A stretch of 64,000 nucleotides of DNA from Desulfobacula sp. (GTDB lineage: Bacteria; Desulfobacterota; Desulfobacteria; Desulfobacterales; Desulfobacteraceae). Location: assembly GCF_014237455.1 (NCBI RefSeq), contig NZ_JABZFL010000004.1, positions 1 to 64,000 of the forward strand, written 5' to 3'. The notes beneath the pieces were generated by a model. That model saw only the letters and a program-made list of their open reading frames with translations. It ran no database searches and was not told where the DNA came from. Positions 1 through 8,960 of this stretch are shown piece after piece. Position numbers and translations under genes: made by a program. Each line of letters opens with the position of its first letter. Positions within the stretch are counted from its first letter, which is position 1.

Positions 1-1485
1 TTAGTAAAGAAAAAGCTTGAGGAACCCCATGAATAAAGGTTATAATAAGTTTATGAGACAAAAAAACAACCAAATTCAGGAGGCCACCTCAAGTGAAGTC
101 CAGTAAAGCACAAATTTATACTAAATGCCATAAAATTCCTGAGGTTCGATTTGAAGATCAGCAGTTAACTTCTTTCTCTGGCATCATAATTTTTCAGCTA
201 TTATTTAGACGACTCAATTTAAAAGGCAAACTTAAAAAATGTTTCTCGCACTTAAAGGTATCACCGATTTTTGGTCATCACTTGATCGTCATACTGCTTA
301 TCATTCACATGATTCTGGGCTTCAAACGGTTGAGGCAGATCGATTATTATAGGGATGACCCAATGGTACTGCGATTAATGGGATTGAAAAGACTTCCGGA
401 TGTTTCTACCATTTCAAGGAGCCTGGCCCAAATGGATACTCAAAGTGTTGGGAAGATTCAAGAATTATCCCGTACCTTTGTAATCGATGGATTACAGCGG
501 GAACAATTCCCCCGATTGACTCTTGACTTTGATGGCTCCGTTTTATCCACCAAAGGCCATGCCCAGGGATCTGCTATCGGTTTTAATAAAATCAAAAAAG
601 GTGCCCGAAGTTATTATCCTCTTTTTTGCACTGTTGCCCAAACAGGGCAATTTTTTGATATGCATCACCGTCCAGGTAATGTCCATGACTCAAATGGTGC
701 TGCCGATTTTATGCTTCGCTGTTTCCAGAATACAAAATCACAACTCCCAGGCACCATCCTTGAGTCCCGTATGGACGGTGCCTTTTTCAACAAAGATATC
801 ATTTCTCTAATGGCGGCAAAACATGTACAATTTACAGCCTCTGTTCCCTTTGCAAGATTTACCGAACTTAAACGCATGATTGAAGCATGTGAATCATGGT
901 CTGTTATTGATGAAAACTGGTCTTTTTTTGAAACCCAATGGAAACCCAAATCCTGGAATACTGAATTTCGGTTTGTTTTCACCAGAAAAAAAATTAAAAA
1001 GCCACAAAAGGGGGCCCTCCAGTTGGATCTTTTTGAACCTGTTGCCAGAAATTATCAATACAAAGTAATTGTAACCAATAAAACAGAATCTGCAAAAGCT
1101 GTTGTGTTGTTTCATAATGGCCGTGGTTCCCAAGAAGCAATATTCGGGAATGCTAAAAATGATACTGCCCTTGGCGTTATCCCGTGTAAAAGGCTGGCGG
1201 CAAATCAAGTTTTCACTCTGGCTTCGATGATGGCGCACAATTTTTCAAAAGAAATGCAAATGCTTGCACACCCGGCAGCAGGCAGAGCAAAACCCAAACG
1301 TCCTGCAGCATGGAAATTCCAAAATCTTGACACGATACGTCATCAAATTATCCAAAGAGCTGGGCGTTTTACCTGGCCCCAAGGCAAACTCACCCTCACA
1401 ATGAGTTCAAACCAGGCTGTGAAAAAAGATTTACTACATTTTATGGACTCGTTGCAAAAAGCGGCTTAAAAACTAAGAACTTCAT
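1..1485 (+). mobile_element. IS1380-family insertion sequence (ends unresolved)
   Basis: The first 1.5 kb is filled by one transposase gene with short non-coding flanks, as expected for a single-gene IS. The left end lies close to or beyond the window edge. An 11-bp inverted repeat (GTTGCAAAAAG near 1451 and its complement near 1492) brackets the transposase stop codon and could fold as a terminator. I could not identify convincing terminal inverted repeats or a target-site duplication, so the limits are approximate. Confidence 0.6.
93..1469 (+). CDS. IS1380-family transposase (DDE)
   Basis: This 458-residue protein resembles IS1380-type DDE transposases. The first acidic motif is LDFDGS near residue 145. 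It is followed by a GFNKIKKGARSYYPLF segment typical of the family, by RMDGAFF near residue 228 (second Asp), and by GRGSQEAIFGNAKND near residue 350, which would supply the Glu. Translation starts at GTG 93, which has a perfect AGGAGG at 78-83 nine bases upstream. The frame is intact and full length for the family, so the element may still be active. It ends 18 bp before the convergent end of the cNMP/PilZ gene. Confidence 0.85.
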   Translation: MKSSKAQIYTKCHKIPEVRFEDQQLTSFSGIIIFQLLFRRLNLKGKLKKCFSHLKVSPIFGHHLIVILLIIHMILGFKRLRQIDYYRDDPMVLRLMGLKRLPDVSTISRSLAQMDTQSVGKIQELSRTFVIDGLQREQFPRLTLDFDGSVLSTKGHAQGSAIGFNKIKKGARSYYPLFCTVAQTGQFFDMHHRPGNVHDSNGAADFMLRCFQNTKSQLPGTILESRMDGAFFNKDIISLMAAKHVQFTASVPFARFTELKRMIEACESWSVIDENWSFFETQWKPKSWNTEFRFVFTRKKIKKPQKGALQLDLFEPVARNYQYKVIVTNKTESAKAVVLFHNGRGSQEAIFGNAKNDTALGVIPCKRLAANQVFTLASMMAHNFSKEMQMLAHPAAGRAKPKRPAAWKFQNLDTIRHQIIQRAGRFTWPQGKLTLTMSSNQAVKKDLLHFMDSLQKAA

Positions 1486-1486
1486 T

Positions 1487-2491
1487 TTATCTTTTTTGCA
1501 ACGCTGGGGTTTGAATTTTTACAGAAGGAGTAGGCTTTGCAAATTTAAAACTGATTGAATAATTATTGAATAATTGACTGTAAACACTCAGCACTATTCC
1601 TTTTTTGGCCATTTTCACTCCTGTCTTGTTAGAAATCATCTTCAACACTGCAACTCGGCCAAGATATGATCGTGCTGTTTCTCTGTTTGGGCTTTTAATC
1701 CTAAAAGAAAGCCCTCTTTCTGACAAATCCTCAAGCCTGCCATAAAAAGGAATTTTACTTGGTTGTCCTTTAGAATCCAATATATAAATGGCTGCTTTCC
1801 CAGAGGCTTTATAACGATTATGATAACGCCGTTCGATTTTCTTCTTTTTTAGAATATCTTCAATTTCGTCCTTAACAAGTTTTCTACAGAAATGTTCTAA
1901 TTTCCGGTCAAATCCTACAAATTTTTTTACAAGCTTGGTATATTTTTCTCTTTCAAGGAAATATAACTTAATGTGCTCTACGGAAATCACAGAAGCTGTG
2001 GCCACACTAATTGAAAAAAAAGTGCGCCTACCTGATGTTTCACCACTGATAATATTTTTTAGAAAAAACTCATGATCGCCTTTGGAATAAACAACTTTCA
2101 GTATCCCCTGATCTATAAAAAAAAGTTTATTATTTAATTTGCCTTGTTGAATGATCATTTTACCCGGCAATACTCTAACTTTTTTTAAAGCGAAATAAAA
2201 AGCACTGGCCTCTTCATCAGCAAATTGATAATAAAGCCTATTCCATATTTTTTTATGGTTAAAATCAATTGCTTTTGACTTTTCACGTTCAATTATTTCT
2301 GCTGAATTAGCAATCTCATTTAAAGCCATTGGATCTAATTCAATCAGCCTCTCTCTAAGCTTCTCCGCTCTATCAAATTGTTTTGCATTGGCATAATTAA
2401 CAATCATTTCAAAAATAAGCGTCACAGCCTTTTCTTTCTGATTTTGATCAATTAATTCATTGATCTGCCTTGTTTTTTCTTCAAATGGAAT
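1487..2491 (-). CDS. Cyclic-nucleotide-binding-like/PilZ domain protein, probable ATT start
   Basis: The protein is about 334 residues. It has an N-terminal helical segment, a Crp-like cNMP-binding fold (about 100-200), a basic linker and a C-terminal PilZ domain. The PilZ c-di-GMP motifs are visible as RYHNR (RxxxR, about 222) and DLSERG (DxSxxG, about 255). It could therefore integrate two nucleotide messengers, although the CNB part may not bind ligand. The first conventional start, GTG 2425, has its purine run only two bases away. The frame stays open upstream, and ATT at 2491 is preceded by GGGAG with a seven-base gap and yields PFEEKTRQINEL. I therefore prefer the ATT start (inference). 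The gene is convergent with the IS. Confidence 0.7.
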   Translation of the reverse strand: MPFEEKTRQINELIDQNQKEKAVTLIFEMIVNYANAKQFDRAEKLRERLIELDPMALNEIANSAEIIEREKSKAIDFNHKKIWNRLYYQFADEEASAFYFALKKVRVLPGKMIIQQGKLNNKLFFIDQGILKVVYSKGDHEFFLKNIISGETSGRRTFFSISVATASVISVEHIKLYFLEREKYTKLVKKFVGFDRKLEHFCRKLVKDEIEDILKKKKIERRYHNRYKASGKAAIYILDSKGQPSKIPFYGRLEDLSERGLSFRIKSPNRETARSYLGRVAVLKMISNKTGVKMAKKGIVLSVYSQLFNNYSISFKFAKPTPSVKIQTPALQKR

Positions 2492-2617
2492 GGCTTTTCT
2501 CCCTATATATAAATGGCCTACGATCTGCTTCTTGAAGAATCTGAAGCTTATAAGATGCCGTTATCATTTATCAAAATTCAGTAAAAAAGCATACATCAAA
2601 ATGAATCGCGCTTCCAT

Positions 2618-3169
2618 CTAAAGCCATATGGGATGAAGTTCATCCAGGGTATCCTTTGTACACTGGACAACGGCAGACAGCCTGAAATATCGCAATGCCA
2701 TGCCTATATTCAGGGTCAACAGACTGAGATAGGACAGCTCAATCTTTGACACCTCCCATGGTTCTGAATGATAGATTCTCAAGGCTCCAATAATTTTCCC
2801 CTGCAGATTGACCGGCAGGGAGACGATGGACCGGATACCTTCTTTTTCTGCTTTTTCAGGATACTGTAGGCGGTCACTGCCTTTTGTATCGGTAATAATC
2901 ACGGGTTTGAGATTTGGCAGCAGTTTGATACTCTTATCAACCAGGATAGGGCCCTTATTGACATATCCAATGCTCAGCCCTTTTGTGGCAAGGATTTCCA
3001 GGGATTCTGTCCCGGGATTCACCACAAAAATGCTGGCCCCTTTCACCTCCATGGCGGAGACCAACAGGTGGGTGGCCTGGGACCCCATTATGGTGGGATT
3101 ATTTGCATCAAATACAGTTTCCACGATCAATTTATATCTTTCAAGGTCTATTTTGTGATCACTTGACAT
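2618..3169 (-). CDS. GAF domain protein
   Basis: This soluble protein of 183 residues consists almost entirely of one GAF domain. Typical segments are GASIFVVNPGTESLEILATKG (early strands) and GIRSIVSLPVNLQGKIIGAL (central strands). No kinase, cyclase or output domain is attached, so it is probably a stand-alone small-molecule or redox sensor, or a partner of another signalling protein. Start ATG 3169 follows AAAGGAGG with good spacing. It lies 74 bp downstream of the universal stress protein gene on the same strand and is probably co-transcribed with it. The ligand cannot be told from sequence. Confidence 0.75.
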   Translation of the reverse strand: MSSDHKIDLERYKLIVETVFDANNPTIMGSQATHLLVSAMEVKGASIFVVNPGTESLEILATKGLSIGYVNKGPILVDKSIKLLPNLKPVIITDTKGSDRLQYPEKAEKEGIRSIVSLPVNLQGKIIGALRIYHSEPWEVSKIELSYLSLLTLNIGMALRYFRLSAVVQCTKDTLDELHPIWL

Positions 3170-3243
3170 ATTATCTTCCTCCTTTGACTGATGGATGGCA
3201 TAAAGCAGATCCAGGATACCATACCATGGTATTTGATCTATTT

Positions 3244-3708
3244 TTAATTTACAATATGGACCCCGATCCCCCCCTCAACATGCCGGGTAACTCTTTTTGA
3301 AATGCTTCTGCTAAAATAATTGATAATATTGCCGGGATTTCGATTCAGCACCACCACGTCAAACTTCTCAGTTTTCCAAAGCCAGATGATATCACGGGCA
3401 ATATCCTGTCGTATCGGTATGTAACGGCAATGAATATGATGACCGGCAAATCCGTAGTCCTTCAGTTTCTGCCCGGCCGCCTCCAAGGCATTTTTCCGCT
3501 CATCCTGCTGCCCCCGCAGATAAGAGGTGCTTCGAGTCACTTTGTCCATGATGGGATTATTGCGGGTATCAATTTCAGGAACAGGGATAAAGGCATGAAA
3601 TAAAGTGATTTCAACATCTTTTCTTCCAGCATACCTGTGACCGACAAAATCAATGGATTTTTCATCATTCATGGTAAAATTATACGGTATCAGTATTTTT
3701 ACTGCCAT
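3244..3708 (-). CDS. Universal stress protein (UspA) family protein
   Basis: At 154 residues this is a single Usp domain. It begins with KILIPYNFTMNDEKSIDF, the usual first strand and helix, and has a central FDVVVLNRNPGNIINYFSRSISKRVTRH segment where ATP-binding family members carry GxxGxxxxxxGS. Here that motif is degenerate (NPGNIINYFSRS), so ATP binding is doubtful. An AAAGGAGG ribosome-binding site precedes ATG 3708. It is probably the first gene of a two-gene unit with the downstream GAF protein, which suggests a small stress or energy-state signalling pair (inference). Confidence 0.75.
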   Translation of the reverse strand: MAVKILIPYNFTMNDEKSIDFVGHRYAGRKDVEITLFHAFIPVPEIDTRNNPIMDKVTRSTSYLRGQQDERKNALEAAGQKLKDYGFAGHHIHCRYIPIRQDIARDIIWLWKTEKFDVVVLNRNPGNIINYFSRSISKRVTRHVEGGIGVHIVN

Positions 3709-3965
3709 AATGCCCTCCTTTCATTTCATAAAAAATTTAAATTAATTATTTTAAACAATGCAAAAAGGAAATGCGCCCTGTATCAAAGGGAATTTGGATA
3801 TTAAAAGTCGATTACGGATGAAGCCAAAAAGATGTGAAAAAATCAAGTGAGTCTGGAGAAGGTGAATCCATATCAATTAACTATTATAAATATACCAGAG
3901 AGATCTTTTATTGTAAATTAATTTTTCCTGAATGGTAAAAAGCGCTGACAAAAATCTTATGGGAT

Positions 3966-4514
3966 TCATTTTATCTTTTTGTTTTCGCCGGTTGATAAAT
4001 TGATTTCATAAATCGTCCGATATGGATGACGATTTTTAAAAGAATCTTTCCCTGCCCCGTATGCAAACATTATCCGGCTTATCCCTGCCGGATTGATGGG
4101 TTTGTCATATTTGTCACCGGTATCAAGGGGCAAGGTGAAAGAAATGGTTGTAACCCCATCCTCTTCGGAACCCAAAGGAGTTAAGACATCATTCTTCCCT
4201 CCCAGTTTTTCATCACTGGAATGCCCTCTTTTTCTATCCGCATAATGATCCCCAATTTTAAATTTCCCTTCTTTGACCGTACCAATGATAATATTGGCCC
4301 CCAGCATGGCTTTTTCAGGATCAAAACCGATGCTGACCCAGCCGGTTGTCTTTGCAGACAGCCTGACATGGATCTGATCTCCTTCAATTGTCCACGAAAA
4401 CTGCATATTTTTTACTTCAAGTGTATGCTCGTATTCCATTGCAGACAAAGACAATGGTATTGAAAAAAACAGAAATGTCAGTATTGAAACAATAAAAAAA
4501 ATCTTTTTCATCAT
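3966..4514 (-). CDS. Exported DOMON-domain protein
   Basis: The chosen start (ATG 4514, or the adjacent ATG 4511) follows AAGGGAG. It gives a clear signal peptide: MMKK, a hydrophobic stretch and a cleavage region near LSA-MEYE. A longer frame from 4565 would add 17 non-signal residues. The mature part is a DOMON-like beta domain: W-T-I-x-GD-x-I-x-V-x-L-x-A-x-T-x-GWVSIGFDP, then a GANIIIG strand. DOMON domains bind heme or sugar in extracytoplasmic redox proteins. A periplasmic redox or ligand-binding role is therefore likely, but no partner gene lies beside it. About 260 bp on each side hold no gene. Confidence 0.7.
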   Translation of the reverse strand: MMKKIFFIVSILTFLFFSIPLSLSAMEYEHTLEVKNMQFSWTIEGDQIHVRLSAKTTGWVSIGFDPEKAMLGANIIIGTVKEGKFKIGDHYADRKRGHSSDEKLGGKNDVLTPLGSEEDGVTTISFTLPLDTGDKYDKPINPAGISRIMFAYGAGKDSFKNRHPYRTIYEINLSTGENKKIK

Positions 4515-4778
4515 TACGACTCCCTTAAATAAAAATACCTGTTTTCTTGCTGCGCAAAAGAACAATCATTAATAGATGGCTTGTTTTTAATAAATACTTT
4601 TAAGGCCTGAACAAGTCAAGAAAATTAACTATTTCAAACGGCCTCCTGTCTGCCTTTTTTCTTTAATGCTTGAATTATAAAAAAATTGTGAAATAATCAT
4701 TCTCAGATTAAATTACATTAAAATACCTTCAGATTCAATGGATAACTATTTACAGGTTTGATTGTTTAATTTTATAAA

Positions 4779-5579
4779 ATGACAAATACACTTATTGATA
4801 CATTACACTTAAACAGCCGGGGCGTTATCAGTCTGATCGGTGCAGGCGGGAAGACAAGCCTGATGTTCTGTCTGGCAAAAGAACTCGCAGCATCCGGTAA
4901 AACCATTTTAACAACGACCACCACCAGAATCTTTATGCCAAACCCAGATCAATCTCCTGTCACCATCATTGAAGGTGCTGTTGATGAACTGGTTAAAAAA
5001 TCAAAATCCTTTCTCAGCCGTTACTCTCATTTTTCAGCAGGCAGCAAACAGGATTTGGCAACTGGAAAACTGAAAGGGTTTACCCCGGATATCATTCATC
5101 AATTATGGCAGGAGAACCTTTTTGACTGGATTCTTGTGGAGGCAGACGGTGCCAGACAAAAACCGCTTAAAGCCACTGCTTCACATGAACCTGTGGTTCC
5201 AAAAACCACCAGTCATCTGGTTCTTGTCACAGGGCTCGATGCTGTTGGGAAAACCCTTGATGAAAACCATGTCCACAGAGCCGGACTTTTTTCAAAGAAC
5301 ACAGGACGTTCCCTGGGAGAAACCATAGATGTGCAATCCATTGCCACATCCATTGCCATTGAGATAAAAAAGGCCAACGCTTTGGGACATCCCCTTTTTA
5401 ACATTGTGTTTTTAAACAAAGCCGACACCCCGGGCAGGATAGCATCCGGTCGAAAAATTGCTGAACTTTTGCAAACAAATAAAAATATTAACACGATTAT
5501 CACTGCCTCACTCAGGGATGAATCCTCTGTTAAAAACTATTTTGATATTCGAAAAACAAACCAAAGGAATAAAAAATAA
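4779..5579 (+). CDS. yqeC: YqeC-type selenium-dependent molybdenum hydroxylase accessory protein
   Basis: This 266-residue protein starts with a P-loop, LIGAGGKTSLMFCLAKELAA, followed by TTTTTRIF. That is the signature of the YqeC family (TIGR03172), found with selenium-dependent molybdenum hydroxylases. Further family marks are DWILVEADGARQKPLKA and FLNKADTPG. It presumably uses nucleotide hydrolysis in cofactor or selenium insertion, but its exact reaction is unknown. The stop codon overlaps the xdhC start by one base (TAATG), which indicates translational coupling. The hydroxylase subunits are not in this window. Confidence 0.85.
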   Translation: MTNTLIDTLHLNSRGVISLIGAGGKTSLMFCLAKELAASGKTILTTTTTRIFMPNPDQSPVTIIEGAVDELVKKSKSFLSRYSHFSAGSKQDLATGKLKGFTPDIIHQLWQENLFDWILVEADGARQKPLKATASHEPVVPKTTSHLVLVTGLDAVGKTLDENHVHRAGLFSKNTGRSLGETIDVQSIATSIAIEIKKANALGHPLFNIVFLNKADTPGRIASGRKIAELLQTNKNINTIITASLRDESSVKNYFDIRKTNQRNKK

Positions 5580-6643
5580 TGGGGGAAAAAATATATATAA
5601 AGGTCTATGAACTGCTTTCATCAGGGCAGAAACTTGTTCTTGCAAAAACCATCAGACGGTCAGGCTCCACTCCAAGGGATGTGGGGTCCATGTGCATCAT
5701 CACACAAGACGGAAAACTCATCGGAACCGTTGGCGGCGGAGCCCTGGAATACAGGGTTCAAAAACGGGCCGTGGCGCTTTTAAAACAGGAAAAATCATTC
5801 ATTTACCAGTTTCATCTGACCAATGAGGATCTGGCAGGTGCCGGCATGATTTGCGGCGGAGATGTTGACCTTTACCTGGAACCTCTTTTTCCGGAAAACG
5901 CCGGAATGGTATCATTGTTTGAAACCATAAAACAACAGATTGCCGACAACCGGCCAGGCATACTGGTGACCCGGATCGAGAACGGCATACATGCCATGGA
6001 TACCGGTGCAAGAGTGTTTATAAAAGAGGGGGGCAAAACTTTTGGAACCATTCCCGGACTCAACCCCAAAGAAATAAATCTTGACAAAAATATACCTTAT
6101 GATCTGATCAATTTGGATGACAAAGGTATGGATCTCTTTGTGGAAAAAATTGCCCTTGATCCCCGGATTTTTCTTTTCGGGGCTGGCCATGTCTCCTTGT
6201 TTGTGGCACGCTTGGCAAAAACAGTAGGGTTTAGCATCACCTTGATTGATGACAGGCCGGAGTTTGCCAACAAAAAAAGATTCCCCGAAGCAGATAAAAT
6301 CCTTATCACTGATTTTAAGCAAGCCTTTGAACAACTGGAAATTTCACAAAATTCATATATCCTGATTATCACACGGGGCCACCTTCATGATAAGACGGTA
6401 TTACAGCATGCCCTTGGCACAAATGCATCCTATATCGGTATGATCGGCAGCACTAAAAAAAGGAATACTATATACAAAGCGCTTATGGATGAAGGTTTTT
6501 CCAAAGACGACCTTGAAAAAGTCTACTCACCCATCGGCGTTGATATCAATGCGGAAACCCCCGAAGAGATAGCTGTCAGCATTGTGGGAGAACTGATAAA
6601 AAAACGGGCACCCGAAAAAAAAACAAAGAACTTGATATTGTGA
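5579..6643 (+). CDS. xdhC: XdhC/CoxI-family molybdenum hydroxylase maturation protein
   Basis: The 354 residues comprise the N-terminal XdhC/CoxI domain (GSTPRDVGSMCII, GTVGGGALE, GAGMICGGDVDLYLEP) and the C-terminal Rossmann domain (IFLFGAGHVSLFVARLAKTV, then DDRPEFANKKRFP). It ends with the family signature YIGMIGSTKKR and SPIGVDINAETPEEIAVSI. XdhC proteins bind molybdenum cofactor and help insert a terminal sulfur (or, in the YqeC context, possibly selenium) ligand. The conserved cysteine of the GGGxxxCGG-type loop is present as MICGG. It overlaps yqeC by 1 bp and mocA by 4 bp. Confidence 0.88.
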   Translation: MGEKIYIKVYELLSSGQKLVLAKTIRRSGSTPRDVGSMCIITQDGKLIGTVGGGALEYRVQKRAVALLKQEKSFIYQFHLTNEDLAGAGMICGGDVDLYLEPLFPENAGMVSLFETIKQQIADNRPGILVTRIENGIHAMDTGARVFIKEGGKTFGTIPGLNPKEINLDKNIPYDLINLDDKGMDLFVEKIALDPRIFLFGAGHVSLFVARLAKTVGFSITLIDDRPEFANKKRFPEADKILITDFKQAFEQLEISQNSYILIITRGHLHDKTVLQHALGTNASYIGMIGSTKKRNTIYKALMDEGFSKDDLEKVYSPIGVDINAETPEEIAVSIVGELIKKRAPEKKTKNLIL

Positions 6644-7257
6644 GTGTATCCAGTAAAAAAATTTCCGGGATTATCCTTGCTGCAGGATCTGCATCCCGTA
6701 TGGGTAAGACAAAACAACTGCTGCCGTTTGGAGAAAATACTCTTCTTGGCCAGGTGATTCAAAATGCCGGAGAATCGGCATTACACGAAATTATAGTCGT
6801 TCTGGGGCATTGCGCCGAAAAAATAGAGCAGGCCATCGATCTTTCGAGTACAAAAATTATCAGGAACACTGCGTACTCAAAGGGCCAGAGCACATCCCTT
6901 ATCAAAGGACTTGAAAATGTCTCCTCCATTTGTGACGCAGCAATCTTCCTTCTGGGAGATCAGCCCCTTGTCACAGCTGCCATTATCAACAAGCTTATTG
7001 ATGCATTTGAAACGTCCAACGCCCCGATTGTCATCCCGTACTGCAACGGCAAACGGGGCAACCCGGTTATCATTGCCAGACCTTTGTTTCATCGCCTTAA
7101 ATCATTATCCGCCGATACCGGGGCAAGAGCTCTTTTTGATGAGTTTAAAAGATCTATCTTAAAAGTGTCAATTCCCGATGAAGCCATTCTGGTTGATGTG
7201 GACACAATAGATGATTATGAAAAATTGAAAAAAAATTTTATTCTCCAATTATTTTGA
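6640..7257 (+). CDS. mocA: MocA-like molybdenum cofactor nucleotidyltransferase
   Basis: This 205-residue MobA-like NTP transferase has the N-terminal loop [20 protein letters not shown] (nucleotide-binding GxxxRMGxxK) and [17 protein letters not shown], which carries the metal-binding Asp. Members of this family attach CMP to molybdopterin to make the cytosine dinucleotide cofactor used by xanthine-dehydrogenase-type enzymes. Start GTG 6640 overlaps the xdhC stop by four bases (GTGA). Its 3-prime end overlaps the convergent yjbQ gene by 20 bp. With yqeC and xdhC it forms a compact maturation operon for a hydroxylase encoded elsewhere. Confidence 0.85.
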   Translation: MSVSSKKISGIILAAGSASRMGKTKQLLPFGENTLLGQVIQNAGESALHEIIVVLGHCAEKIEQAIDLSSTKIIRNTAYSKGQSTSLIKGLENVSSICDAAIFLLGDQPLVTAAIINKLIDAFETSNAPIVIPYCNGKRGNPVIIARPLFHRLKSLSADTGARALFDEFKRSILKVSIPDEAILVDVDTIDDYEKLKKNFILQLF

Positions 7258-7654
7258 CCAAAACACGTTTTTTCCTTCTACCGTCAAATTCACCATAAAA
7301 AATCTGTTCCCATGTACCGAAATCAAGCTTTCCTTCCGTGATTGCAACAACGCTTTCTCTACCCATAATCTGCCGTTTCATATGGGCATCTGCATTGTCT
7401 TCACCAATATTGTGTCTGTACTGAGAAACCGGCTCATGGGGAGCTAATTTTTCAAGCCATAGATTATAATCATGGTGTAATCCTGATTCATCATCATTAA
7501 TAAATACAGAGGCTGTGATATGCATTGCGTTTATAAGTACAAGTCCTTCAGTTACTCCGCTTTCATTAATGCATTTTTGAATATCAGGTGTAATGTTGAT
7601 GAAAGCCCTTCTTGTTGGAATCTCAAACCATAGTTCTTTTCTGTATGTTTTCAT
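7238..7654 (-). CDS. yjbQ: YjbQ/UPF0047 family protein
   Basis: This protein of 138 residues is full length for the YjbQ (UPF0047) family. Recognisable segments are [17 protein letters not shown], the [13 protein letters not shown] block, [19 protein letters not shown] and [18 protein letters not shown]. The clustered His, Asp and Glu residues ([15 protein letters not shown]) form the metal or phosphate site in known structures. The family has been reported to have weak thiamine-phosphate synthase activity, but its physiological role is unsettled. It is convergent with mocA, overlapping by 20 bp. Confidence 0.85.
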   Translation of the reverse strand: MKTYRKELWFEIPTRRAFINITPDIQKCINESGVTEGLVLINAMHITASVFINDDESGLHHDYNLWLEKLAPHEPVSQYRHNIGEDNADAHMKRQIMGRESVVAITEGKLDFGTWEQIFYGEFDGRRKKRVLVKIIGE

Positions 7655-7816
7655 AAAATTAATTCCATATTTTGTTAATCAGTTATAAGAATAAAACATA
7701 TAAGAAAATAATTTTCAAGAAAATGTAGCTAACAAAAGGATATTGATTTTTGTTGAAATTACCCCTAATATAAAACACGTTTTACATTTTCCTTTAAAAG
7801 AACAACGGAGGAAAAG

Positions 7817-8518
7817 ATGGGAATAATACCAATAAGTTATATCTTTGTCCTGCCTGAGGAACGTCAGATCCAGATGGACATACAACTTGATTCACAACAT
7901 TTAAATATAATAGGCAATTGTCCGGATGTCCTTCCAGAATGGGCCGAGCTGAACTTTTGTCAATGCCCCCATTGCCCGCTGTCCGTTACAACGCGCACCC
8001 ACTGCCCCCTGGCAGCGAACCTGGTTAATATTATCAAGCATCTTGATATCCTTTGTTCCTACCACCAGATCCGGGTCAAGGTGATTATGAAAAACAGGAC
8101 CATCACCCAGGACACAACAATTCAAAAAGGGATCAGTTCACTGATGGGCCTGGTGATTGCCACCAGCGGTTGTCCCCACACAACATTTTTTAAACCCATG
8201 GCACGGTTCCACCTTCCACTGGCTGATGAAGAAGAAACCATCGGCCGTGCAGCATCCATATATCTGCTTAAGCAATATTTTTTGAAAAATGAAGGGAAAC
8301 CTGCGGATTTTGATTTAAAGGGACTCGTGGAAATATATGATAATATGCACACGGTCAACACGACAATCGCCAAGCGGTTGAGAGCTGCAAGTAAAACAGA
8401 TTCTGCTGTTAATGCGATTATTCTACTGGACGTGTTTACATATGTGCTGCCCTTTTCCATAGAAGCCTATCTTCAAGAGATCAAATATCTGTTTGATATA
8501 AACAATTTTTCAACTTAA
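7817..8518 (+). CDS. Conserved Cys-rich protein of unknown function
   Basis: I do not recognise a characterised family with confidence. The 233-residue soluble protein has a striking concentration of Cys and His in its first half: NCPD near residue 35, FCQCPHCPL near 51, HCPLA near 66, CSYH near 81 and SGCPHTTFFKP near 120. This could be a metal or iron-sulfur site. The second half is helical. Start ATG 7817 has a strong ACGGAGG site. It stands alone between convergent neighbours with its own upstream region of about 160 bp. Confidence 0.55.
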   Translation: MGIIPISYIFVLPEERQIQMDIQLDSQHLNIIGNCPDVLPEWAELNFCQCPHCPLSVTTRTHCPLAANLVNIIKHLDILCSYHQIRVKVIMKNRTITQDTTIQKGISSLMGLVIATSGCPHTTFFKPMARFHLPLADEEETIGRAASIYLLKQYFLKNEGKPADFDLKGLVEIYDNMHTVNTTIAKRLRAASKTDSAVNAIILLDVFTYVLPFSIEAYLQEIKYLFDINNFST

Positions 8519-8582
8519 CTTTTGGTTTTGTTTGGAAACGATGAATGTCAAACAAGTTCTCGCCTTCTTCTAAAAGAGCGCA

Positions 8583-8891
8583 TTACTTTTCAAAAAAAAT
8601 TTCATATAAAGCTGAAGTCTCTTCTTTTTCAAGCAAAAAAGTATCGTCTTCTGGGTAATATTTAGCTTTCTCAGGATGCTCCCCGGCAAACTTCTTTACT
8701 GATTCCATAGAATCCCATATGGTTACGAGCAAAAAATGGGCTGTTGTATTTTCGTTTCGCCGCTGGAAGTATAATTTGAGCAAACCGTCAACGGAACCAT
8801 AATCTGGTGCAGCTCTCGAAATCATAAATTTCTCATATTCCTCAGCCTGTTCAATAGCGACCTTTCCATGCCACAACCTCATAATTGCCAT
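8583..8891 (-). CDS. ABM-like (dimeric alpha/beta barrel) protein
   Basis: Using ATG 8891, which has GAGGGG seven bases upstream, the product is about 102 residues. Longer frames from 8954 lack a comparable site. The sequence MAIMRLWHGKVAIEQAEEYEKFM, followed by FLLVTIWDSMESVKKFAGE and KAKYYPEDDTFLLE, resembles the antibiotic-biosynthesis-monooxygenase fold. That fold covers small dimeric barrels including heme-degrading enzymes and many proteins of unknown role. The heme-ligand pattern is not clear, so no enzymatic activity is assigned. It lies just downstream of lysA on the same strand. Confidence 0.6.
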   Translation of the reverse strand: MAIMRLWHGKVAIEQAEEYEKFMISRAAPDYGSVDGLLKLYFQRRNENTTAHFLLVTIWDSMESVKKFAGEHPEKAKYYPEDDTFLLEKEETSALYEIFFEK

Positions 8892-8960
8892 ATTATTTCC
8901 CCTCGCAATAGAATATGTCTCAATGCTCATTCCCGGCATAAACCCACATGGCATTGTTTT

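Noticed and set aside
21-1511. AACCCCA at 23-29 and its complement at 1504-1510 as IS terminal repeats
   Set aside because: Only seven bases match and the flanks do not. One lies inside the neighbouring coding sequence, so the ends are left open.
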